From JANNOG01 sp050329415 (GTDB lineage: Bacteria; Actinomycetota; Actinomycetes; Actinomycetales; JBBAYJ01), in NCBI GenBank assembly GCA_050329415.1, contig JBHJOS010000176.1, positions 1 through 18,700 on the forward strand: DNA of 18,700 nt, given 5' to 3'. The notes below the pieces were generated by a model, which saw only the letters and a list, made by a program, of their open reading frames with translations, made no database searches and was not told the origin of the DNA. Positions 13,091-18,700 of the stretch are shown here, in pieces (the stretch's first letter is position 1; each line of letters starts with the position of its first letter). The position numbers and the translations under genes are program-made.

Positions 13091-14890
13091 GTGCTGATGC
13101 CCATGTCCTCGCTGTTCGTCCGGACCCTGCGCGAGGACCCCGCCGACGCCGAGGTGCCCAGCCACCGGCTGCTGGTCCGCGCCGGCTACATCCGTCGCGC
13201 GGCCAGCGGGACGTGGTCGTGGCTGCCCCTGGGGTACCGGGTGTACCGCAAGGTCGAGGAGGTCGTGCGCTCGGGCATGCTGGCCATGGGCGCCCAGGAG
13301 GTGCACTTCCCGGCGCTGCTGCCCCGCGAGCCGTACGAGGCGACGAACCGGTGGACCGAGTACGGCGACAACCTGTTCCGGCTGCAGGACCGCCGTGGCG
13401 TCGACCACCTCCTCGGCCCCACGCACGAGGAGATGTTCACGTTGCTGGTCAAGGACCTCTGCTCGTCCTACAAGGACCTGCCGCTGCACCTGTTCCAGAT
13501 CCAGACCAAGTACCGGGACGAGGCACGTCCGCGGGCCGGCCTGCTCCGCGGCCGCGAGTTCGTCATGAAGGACTCGTACTCGTTCGACGTCGACGATGCC
13601 GGGCTCGACGCCTCCTACGCCCGGCACCGCGCCGCCTACATCGAGATCTTCGACCGGCTGGGGCTCGACTACGTCGTCGTCTCGGCGGTGTCCGGGGCCA
13701 TGGGCGGCAGCCGCAGCGAGGAGTTCCTGCTGCCGAGCCCGGTCGGGGAGGACGTCTTCGTCCGCAGCACCGACGGCGACTACGCCGCGAACGTCGAGGC
13801 CGTGACGACGCCCGCACCGGCGCCGCTGTCACCCGAGGCGGTCGCGGCCCTGCCGCCGGCGAGGGTCCACGACACCCCCGGCACCCCGACCATCCAGACC
13901 CTCGTCGACCACGCCAACGCCCACCTGCCGCGCCCGGACCGGGCATGGACGGCCGCGGACACGCTCAAGAACGTCCTGGTCGCCCTGCGCCACCCGGACG
14001 GCAGGCGGGAGCCGTTGGCGATCGGGGTCCCCGGCGACCGCGAGCTTGACCCGAAGCGGCTCGAGGCGTCCGTCGCGCCCGCGGAGGTCGAGCCGTTCAC
14101 CGACGCGGACTTCGCCGCGCACCCGCGCCTGGTCAGGGGGTACATCGGCCCCGCCGTCCTGGGGACGGCGAACGGCGGCCCCCGCTACCTGCTGGACCCG
14201 CGGGTCGTGGCGGGCACGGCGTGGGTCACGGGGGCGAACGAGCCCGGTCGGCACGTCTTCGGCCTCGTCGCCGGCCGCGACTTCCCTGCCGCCGCAGAGG
14301 CGGGGTGCGACGGGACCGTCGAGGCCGCCGAGGTGCGCGACGGCGACCCCAGCCCCGTCGGGACGGGTGTCCTGCGCCGCGACCGCGGGATCGAGATCGG
14401 CCACGTCTTCGCCCTCGGCCGCAAGTACGCCGAGGCGCTGGGACTCACGGTGCTCGACGAGCACGGTCGGCAGGTCGTCGTCACCATGGGTTCGTACGGG
14501 ATCGGCGTCTCTCGGCTCGTCGCGGCGATCGCCGAGGTCAACCACGACGACAAGGGCCTGGTGTGGCCCCGGGCTGTCGCCCCGGCCGACGCCCACGTCG
14601 TGGTCGCCGGGAAGGACCCGGCGGTCGTCCAGGGTGCCCGGGCGCTGGCGGCCTCGCTCGACGCGGCCGGGCTGGACGTGATCCTCGACGATCGCGCCGT
14701 GAGCGCCGGGGTGAAGTTCGCCGACGCCGAGCTGCTCGGGATGCCCGTCACGGTCGTCGTCGGGAAGCGGCTGGCGGACGGCCTCGTCGAGGTGCGCGAC
14801 CGGGCCACCGGGTCACGGACGGAGGTCTCGCCCCACGACGTGGTCGCCGCCGTCACCGGGCCGGTGCCGGCGGTGCCTGTCGGCGCCTGA
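13091..14890 (+). CDS. proS: Prolyl-tRNA synthetase (bacterial type with editing insertion)
   Basis: Class II aminoacyl-tRNA synthetase charging tRNA-Pro, cytosolic. At 599 residues it has the length of the bacterial form. Catalytic elements: PTHEE (110-114), motif 2 in YRDEARPRAG followed by LLRGREFVMKDSYSF (141-165), and motif 3 in MGSYGIGVSRL (466-476). Between motifs 2 and 3 lies the YbaK-like insertion that hydrolyses Ala-tRNA-Pro (about 225-410, with DTLKNVL and AIGVPGDRELD). The C-terminal anticodon-binding part contains DVILDDRAVSAGVKFADAELLGMP. The start at GTG 13091 (MLMPMSSLFVRTLREDPADAEV) matches mycobacterial ProS, although ATG 13097 and ATG 13103 are in frame. The gene is convergent with the DUF4439 gene, with only 29 nt between the two stops. 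Confidence 0.97.
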   Translation: MLMPMSSLFVRTLREDPADAEVPSHRLLVRAGYIRRAASGTWSWLPLGYRVYRKVEEVVRSGMLAMGAQEVHFPALLPREPYEATNRWTEYGDNLFRLQDRRGVDHLLGPTHEEMFTLLVKDLCSSYKDLPLHLFQIQTKYRDEARPRAGLLRGREFVMKDSYSFDVDDAGLDASYARHRAAYIEIFDRLGLDYVVVSAVSGAMGGSRSEEFLLPSPVGEDVFVRSTDGDYAANVEAVTTPAPAPLSPEAVAALPPARVHDTPGTPTIQTLVDHANAHLPRPDRAWTAADTLKNVLVALRHPDGRREPLAIGVPGDRELDPKRLEASVAPAEVEPFTDADFAAHPRLVRGYIGPAVLGTANGGPRYLLDPRVVAGTAWVTGANEPGRHVFGLVAGRDFPAAAEAGCDGTVEAAEVRDGDPSPVGTGVLRRDRGIEIGHVFALGRKYAEALGLTVLDEHGRQVVVTMGSYGIGVSRLVAAIAEVNHDDKGLVWPRAVAPADAHVVVAGKDPAVVQGARALAASLDAAGLDVILDDRAVSAGVKFADAELLGMPVTVVVGKRLADGLVEVRDRATGSRTEVSPHDVVAAVTGPVPAVPVGA

Positions 14891-14919
14891 CCGCACCGGA
14901 CTCGGCGCCGGGAGCGGTC

Positions 14920-15984
14920 TCAGGTACCGGGCAGGAACTGTGCGGGGGCGCCCCACGCCTGCCGGGCCACGTCGGCCCCGGCGGCGACGACCGCGAGCGC
15001 GGTGACGAGGTCCCGGGCTGCGGGATCCGCCGGTCCGGGGGCGGCGTCTCCCCTGTCGTCCGCACGGGTCTGCGCGCTCGCGGCGAGGTGGTCCGACGCT
15101 GCGACGGCGGCCGCCCTCGCCAGCCCGGTCTCGACGGTCACCGCCAGCGTGAGCGCCCGTTGCGCCACGGGAGCGACTCCTGGTGCTGCCTCCGGCGGGA
15201 GGGCGTATCCCGGTGCGGCGGGCACCGGCGTCTCCCCGGCGGCGGCGATCAGCTCGATCAGGCGGTCGCGGGTGGCGTCGTGGCGGACCGCACCCGCCAG
15301 GAAGGCCTCGCGCCGCCCGGTGTCCCACGCCGCCGCGGTCGTGTACGCGTCGACCACGGCGTGCTCGGCCGCGAGCACGGCCTGCAGCACGGCCACCGGA
15401 GAGCCCTCCGGCCAGGGGGCGGCGCGGGGCGGCAGTCCCGAGGCGGCCAGGAGCTGGCCTTCCTGGGCCAGCCGGGCGGCGGCGATCCGGACGTGCAACG
15501 GGGCGGCGGCCGGGGCCGCCACCGCGGCCGCCGCCGCTCCGGTGCCGAGGCCTCCCAGCAGCCGCCGGAGCGAGCGAACCTGGTCCGCCACCCCGAGAGC
15601 GCCGGGTGACGGGGTGCCCGTTCCGCCGGGGAAGGTCGCCGCGGGGGAGTCGGCCAGCGCGGACAAGTGGGCCCGGTGGATCTCGATCCACCCTCCGACG
15701 CGGCCCGCGGTGTCCCCCGGCAGGGCGCTGAGGTCCGTCGTGGTCAGCACCCGGACCGCGGCCCGGGCACCGCCGGCCACGACCGACCTGGCCGCCTCCT
15801 GGGGGGACAGGGGAGGTGGTTGCGGGGCGGCCGCAGCGGTGTCCAGCCGCACCGGCGACCAGGCGCACGCCGTGGTCGGCGCGACCGCCATCGCCAGCGC
15901 GGCCCCGAGCACGGCACGGCGGGACCACGTCCCCCGCGGCTCGACTTCCACGGCGGTGATCGTGCCACGAGCGGTACCCGCCAC
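14920..15984 (-). CDS. Exported DUF4439 ferritin-like protein
   Basis: A 354-residue, Ala-rich helical protein. The N-terminus shows a twin-arginine/Sec-type signal: SRRAVLGAALAMAVAP (RR at 22-23) ends in TTAC, a weak lipobox (C40) with Thr instead of Leu/Val at -3, so lipidation is uncertain. The C-terminal half (about 195-350) resembles DUF4439 of the ferritin-like superfamily, with AVLQAVLAAEHAVVDAYTTAAAW, RHDATRDRLIELI and PVAQRALTLAVTVETGLA. The usual biochemical role of DUF4439 is not established. Start is uncertain: GTG 15984 is the longest. GTG 15951 (MEVEPRGTWSRRAVLG) would place the twin arginine 9 residues from the start, a better signal-peptide shape. The location between proS and rimP, opposite in strand, matches the mycobacterial arrangement (Rv2844 position). 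Confidence 0.85.
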   Translation of the reverse strand: MAGTARGTITAVEVEPRGTWSRRAVLGAALAMAVAPTTACAWSPVRLDTAAAAPQPPPLSPQEAARSVVAGGARAAVRVLTTTDLSALPGDTAGRVGGWIEIHRAHLSALADSPAATFPGGTGTPSPGALGVADQVRSLRRLLGGLGTGAAAAAVAAPAAAPLHVRIAAARLAQEGQLLAASGLPPRAAPWPEGSPVAVLQAVLAAEHAVVDAYTTAAAWDTGRREAFLAGAVRHDATRDRLIELIAAAGETPVPAAPGYALPPEAAPGVAPVAQRALTLAVTVETGLARAAAVAASDHLAASAQTRADDRGDAAPGPADPAARDLVTALAVVAAGADVARQAWGAPAQFLPGT

Positions 15985-16027
15985 GCCTGCCGCGATCCCG
16001 TTCCGCGCCGACCTCGCCGCCCGTGCC

Positions 16028-16037
16028 GGACTAGGCT
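16028..16037 (+). promoter_or_regulatory. Putative leaderless promoter -10 of rimP
   Basis: GGACTAGGCT, identical to the 10-mer before proS, places TAGGCT (16032-16037) 6 nt before the rimP ATG. No Shine-Dalgarno is present. It would drive the rimP-nusA operon from the short divergent gap with the DUF4439 gene. Confidence 0.55.
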
Positions 16038-16043
16038 TCGGTC

Positions 16044-16619
16044 ATGTCCTCCGTTGCGTCCGTCGCCGACCGGCTGGCGCGTCTGCTGGACCCGGTGGTG
16101 GCCGAGGCGGGCCTCGTGGTCGAGGGTGTGACGGTGTCCTCCGCGGGCCGGCGCCGCGTCGTCCGCGTGGTGGTCGATCTGCCCGTCGACCGGCTCGGCT
16201 CGGCCGACCTCGACTCGGTGGCCGACGCCTCGCGCCGGGTGGGCCGGGCGCTGGACGGCCTCGACGGGACGGCCGAGGCGGGGGAGCTCCTCGGGGCGGC
16301 CCCCTACGCCCTCGAGGTCTCGACCCCGGGCGTGGACCGCCCGCTCACCGAACGGCGCCACTGGCTGCGGGCGCGGACCCGCTCGGTGCGCGTCCACCGG
16401 ACCGACGGCTCTGTCGCGAGCGGGCGCCTGGTGGCGGTGGACGACGACGGGGTGGTCCTGGACGAGGCCGGCGCCGAGCGCCGGACAGCCTGGTCGGAGG
16501 TCGCCCGGGGTCGCGTCGAGGTCGAGTTCCGGCGTGGGACGGGTCTGGACGAGGACACCGCCGCCGAGCGGCCGGACGCGATCGACGACCCGCCCGGCGA
16601 AGCCGTGGAGCGGACGTGA
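16044..16619 (+). CDS. rimP: Ribosome maturation factor RimP
   Basis: RimP assists late assembly of the 30S ribosomal subunit. The 191 residues show the N-terminal alpha/beta domain (ADRLARLLDPVVAEAGLVVEGV, RRRVVRVVVDLP, DSVADASRRVGRALD), the conserved central motif YALEVSTPGVDRPLT (about 92-106), and the C-terminal SH3-like domain (VRVHRTDGSVASGRLVAVDDDGVVL) ending in a variable acidic tail. The ATG at 16044 is preceded by a -10-like element and not by a ribosome site. The stop overlaps the nusA start by 4 nt (GTGA), so nusA translation is coupled. rimP-nusA-ylxR-infB is the near-universal bacterial order. Confidence 0.95.
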   Translation: MSSVASVADRLARLLDPVVAEAGLVVEGVTVSSAGRRRVVRVVVDLPVDRLGSADLDSVADASRRVGRALDGLDGTAEAGELLGAAPYALEVSTPGVDRPLTERRHWLRARTRSVRVHRTDGSVASGRLVAVDDDGVVLDEAGAERRTAWSEVARGRVEVEFRRGTGLDEDTAAERPDAIDDPPGEAVERT

Positions 16620-17620
16620 GCGTCGTGGACGTCGACATGATGGCGCTGCGATCCCTGGAGTCCGAGCGCGAGATCCCGATGGCGGTCCTGCTCGACGCCA
16701 TCGAACAGGCGCTTCTGCTGGCCTATCGCCGCGACGACGGGTCCGCGTCCCGGGCGCGGGTCGACATCGACCGGCGGACCGGACGGGTCAGGGTGATGGC
16801 TCAGGAGACCGATGCCGAGGGTCGGGTGCTGCGGGAGTACGACGACACCCCGTCCGGCTTCGGGCGGGTGGCGGCGGCGACCGCCCGGCACGTCATCATG
16901 CAGCGGATCCGGGACGCCGAGGACGAGCGCGTCCTCGGCGACTTCACCTCTCGCGAGGGCGACATCGTGAGCGGTGTCGTCCAGCAGGGCCGTGACCCTC
17001 GGGTGGTCCGGGTCCGGGTCGGCGACGTCGAGGGAGTGGTCCCCCCCGCCGAGCAGGTCCCCGGCGAGCAGCTGGTGCACGGGGACCGGGTGCGCTGCTA
17101 CGTCGTGTCCGTCGCCCGCCACCCCCGGGGGCCGCGGATCACGCTGTCCCGCAGCCATCCCATGCTCGTGCGCCGGCTGTTCGCGCTCGAGGTCCCCGAG
17201 GTCGCCGAGGGCTCGGTCGAGATCATGGCGCTGGCCCGCGAGGCCGGGCACCGCTCGAAGATGGCGGTCCGGGCGACCGTGCCCGGCGTCAACGCCAAGG
17301 GCGCCTGCATCGGGCCGATGGGGCAGCGGGTGCGTGCCGTCATGTCCGAATTGCACGGCGAGAAGATCGACATCGTCGACTGGAACGACGACCCGGCGCG
17401 GTTCGTCGCTGAGGCGCTGTCACCCGCCCGGGTGAGCCGGGTCGAGGTCGTGGACGCGGCGATGCGCTCGGCACGGGTGGTGGTGCCGGACTTCCAGCTC
17501 TCCCTCGCCATCGGCAAGGAGGGTCAGAACGCCCGTCTGGCTGCGCGCCTCACCGGGTGGCGCATCGACATCCACTCCGACACCGAGCCGGTCCGGGACG
17601 CGTCGGCGCCCGGTGGGTGA
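16616..17620 (+). CDS. nusA: Transcription termination/antitermination factor NusA
   Basis: NusA binds RNA polymerase and nascent RNA and modulates pausing, termination and rRNA antitermination. The 334 residues contain the N-terminal polymerase-binding domain (about 1-120, LLDAIEQALLLAYRR and DDTPSGFGRVAAATARHVIMQRIRDAE) and the S1 domain (about 128-195, GDIVSGVVQQGRDPRVVRVRVG). KH1 follows with KMAVRATVPGVNAKGACIGPMGQRV, then KH2 with VVPDFQLSLAIGKEGQNARLAARLTGW. The acidic C-terminal repeats of enterobacterial NusA are absent, as is usual for actinobacteria. The GTG start (16616) overlaps the rimP stop by 4 nt. Sequence identity to mycobacterial NusA is evident throughout the KH domains. 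Confidence 0.97.
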   Translation: MSVVDVDMMALRSLESEREIPMAVLLDAIEQALLLAYRRDDGSASRARVDIDRRTGRVRVMAQETDAEGRVLREYDDTPSGFGRVAAATARHVIMQRIRDAEDERVLGDFTSREGDIVSGVVQQGRDPRVVRVRVGDVEGVVPPAEQVPGEQLVHGDRVRCYVVSVARHPRGPRITLSRSHPMLVRRLFALEVPEVAEGSVEIMALAREAGHRSKMAVRATVPGVNAKGACIGPMGQRVRAVMSELHGEKIDIVDWNDDPARFVAEALSPARVSRVEVVDAAMRSARVVVPDFQLSLAIGKEGQNARLAARLTGWRIDIHSDTEPVRDASAPGG

Positions 17621-17736
17621 GGCACCGGCGGGTCAGGCACCGGCGGGTGCGGGTCAGGCACCGAGGGGGTCAGCGGCGGTCGAGGGTCGGCCGCCCCGGC
17701 GGACCGGGAACGACGGGACCCGGCGGGCGGTTACAC
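17621..17736 (+). repeat. nusA-ylxR gap with 15-bp tandem repeat
   Basis: Directly after the nusA stop GGCACCGGCGGGTCA (17621-17635) is repeated as GGCACCGGCGGGT (17636-17648), and a diverged copy begins GGCACCG at 17657. The remainder is GC-rich with only a weak possible stem (GGCGG/CCGCC near 17674-17695). No gene is seen. It separates ylxR from the rimP-nusA transcription unit. Confidence 0.6.
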
Positions 17737-17749
17737 TGACCAGTGGTCA
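17732..17749 (+). promoter_or_regulatory. -10-like element and palindrome over the ylxR start
   Basis: TACACT (17732-17737) fits TANNNT 5 nt before the GTG at 17743. TGACCAGTGGTCA (17737-17749) is a 13-bp palindrome with one central base, centred exactly on the first base of the start codon. Together they suggest a leaderless or near-leaderless promoter with a possible operator covering the transcription start. Confidence 0.4.
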
Positions 17750-18114
17750 CGAAGGGGACGGCTGACACGCCTCGTCCGCTCCGCACGGAACCCGTGCGGA
17801 CTTGCGTGGGGTGTCGTCGTCGGGATCGGCGGTCCGACCTCCTGCGGGTCGTCGCCGAGCCCGGTCCGGACGGTGTCACGCTCGTCCCGGATCCCCGACG
17901 CGTCCACCCGGGCCGGGGTGCCTCCGTACACTTCGACCCGGACTGCCTGGCTGCGGCCGTCTCACGACGAGCCTTCCCCCGGGCACTGCGCGTCGTAGGA
18001 CTCGTTGACGTCTCGGCCCTCCGGACCGAGATCGGCGGCGAGGAGTCGCGGGGCGCACCCGCCCCGGCCGACCCGGCCGGGGAACGTTCCGAACGGGAGC
18101 AGGTCGACGAGTGA
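17743..18114 (+). CDS. ylxR: YlxR family RNA-binding / regulatory protein
   Basis: A 123-residue member of the YlxR (DUF448) family, a small basic nucleic-acid-binding protein encoded between nusA and infB. It shows the family hallmarks RTCVGCRRR (19-27), LLRVV (33-37), the GRGA loop (57-60) in VHPGRGASVHFDPDC, and the closing helix AVSRRAFPRALR (72-83), followed by a variable Ala/Pro/Glu tail. In Bacillus YlxR affects transcription of many genes and binds RNase P; whether this holds here is unknown. The GTG at 17743 lies only 5 nt after a -10-like hexamer. The conserved part begins near residue 12, so a start a few codons downstream cannot be excluded, but no better start codon is seen. Confidence 0.92.
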   Translation: MVTKGTADTPRPLRTEPVRTCVGCRRRDRRSDLLRVVAEPGPDGVTLVPDPRRVHPGRGASVHFDPDCLAAAVSRRAFPRALRVVGLVDVSALRTEIGGEESRGAPAPADPAGERSEREQVDE

Positions 18115-18159
18115 TGAGCACCCCATGAGTGCGCAGCGATGACAGCCCTGCCGTAACGC

Positions 18160-18183
18160 GGGTCCGTGCCCACGCCCGGACCC
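18160..18183 (+). promoter_or_regulatory. Hairpin just upstream of the infB ribosome site
   Basis: GGGTCCG (18160-18166) pairs with CGGACCC (18177-18183) across a 10-nt loop, ending 2 nt before the AAGGAG ribosome site of infB. It may be a weak attenuator or simply leader structure. Confidence 0.35.
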
Positions 18184-18195
18184 AGAAGGAGAGAT

Positions 18196-18700
18196 GTGGC
18201 CAAGGTCCGGGTCTACGAGCTCGCGAAAGAGCTCGGAGTCGACAGCAAGTCCCTGCTCGGCACGCTGGGGGAGATGGGCGAGTTCGTCCGCTCCGCGTCC
18301 TCCACCATCGAGGCGCCGGTGGTCCGGCGCCTCCGCGAACGCATGTCCGCACCGGTGACGTCCGGGGCACCGACGGCACCGACGGCACCGACGGCACCGG
18401 CATCGCCGGTGGCTGCCACCCCGGCTGCTCCCGCTCCCGCGGCCGCGACGCCCGCCGGCCAGACCCGGGCGCCGGCCCGCCCCGGTCCCCGTCCCACCCC
18501 CGCCGGCCCACTCGCGCCGGTCGGCCCGCCTGCATCGGCGGGAGGCGTCGCGGCTCCCGTGCCACCGGCCGCCGCCCGGCCCGGCGGCGCTCCTCGACCG
18601 GCCGCCCCGATGGCTCCGGCAGCCCGGACCGGCGAGCAGCCCGGGCCGGGTGCCACCCCGGCCCGTCCCGCACAGCCCGGCGACCGCGCGGTCGGGCCCG
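18196..18700 (+). CDS. infB: Translation initiation factor IF-2 (partial, N-terminal part)
   Basis: IF-2 is the GTPase that brings fMet-tRNA to the 30S initiation complex. Only the N-terminal 168 residues are in the window. They contain the IF2_N domain (MAKVRVYELAKELGVDSKSL, with EMGEFVRSASSTIEAPVVRRL, residues 1-47) and then a long Ala/Pro-rich, low-complexity linker typical of actinobacterial IF-2. The GTPase domain lies beyond the window. The GTG start at 18196 follows AAGGAG (18186-18191). An ATG that overlaps it by one base (18194) is out of frame. A 9-base tandem repeat GGCACCGAC (three perfect copies from 18366, then a variant) encodes an APT repeat in the linker. Confidence 0.95.
   Translation, partial: MAKVRVYELAKELGVDSKSLLGTLGEMGEFVRSASSTIEAPVVRRLRERMSAPVTSGAPTAPTAPTAPASPVAATPAAPAPAAATPAGQTRAPARPGPRPTPAGPLAPVGPPASAGGVAAPVPPAAARPGGAPRPAAPMAPAARTGEQPGPGATPARPAQPGDRAVGP

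Noticed and set aside
15002..16615. Apparent N-terminal extension of nusA by over 500 codons
   Set aside because: The frame is open by chance through the antisense of the DUF4439 gene and through rimP. The NusA fold starts at GTG 16616, which overlaps the rimP stop.
18366..18401. Repeats of GGCACCGAC considered as a CRISPR-like or regulatory array
   Set aside because: They are 9-base in-frame repeats without spacers encoding the APT-rich linker of IF-2, a normal low-complexity region.

Overview
This is a high-GC stretch of an actinobacterial chromosome. The evidence is the strong G/C third-position bias, the frequent GTG starts, several starts that look leaderless, and protein sequences that I recall as closest to the mycobacterial versions of GabT, Dxr, Rip1/RseP, IspG, ProS and NusA. 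I cannot fix the genus from the sequence.

Layout. (1) 1-1367, minus: gabT, with its 3' end outside the window. (2) About 1368-4592: an accessory-looking segment. It holds the C-terminal remnant of a Phd/YefM-type antitoxin and a roughly 300-base non-coding region carrying a perfect 16-bp palindrome and four copies of the 8-mer GTTCTGAC/GTCAGAAC. It continues with a 585-residue protein combining a Schlafen-type AlbA_2 domain, a GHKL-like ATP-binding domain and winged helices, and then a multi-pass membrane protein that appears frameshifted. (3) 4585-8448, plus: dxr, rseP (site-2 protease) and ispG, the conserved actinobacterial block in which two isoprenoid (MEP) pathway enzymes flank an M50 protease. 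(4) 8449-11436: a two-tier terminator, a small exported DUF4082 protein (minus), a divergent aldo/keto reductase, and a GNAT acetyltransferase of the type found next to ispG in mycobacteria. (5) 11514-13079: an EthA-like Baeyer-Villiger monooxygenase. (6) 13091-18700: proS, a convergent DUF4439 ferritin-like exported protein, then the translation/transcription block rimP-nusA-ylxR-infB, with infB running off the window.

How it fits together. Most of the window is core housekeeping: isoprenoid precursor synthesis, membrane proteolysis, tRNA charging, ribosome maturation, transcription elongation and translation initiation. The accessory interest lies in the 1.4-4.6 kb segment. There a predicted nucleic-acid-binding ATPase regulator, a clustered repeat/palindrome control region, an antitoxin remnant and a broken membrane gene have been placed against dxr. 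The last accessory frame overlaps the dxr start by 8 nt. This segment is the best candidate for an undescribed system, although its function cannot be read from sequence alone. No tRNA, rRNA, CRISPR array, transposase or phage structural gene was seen.
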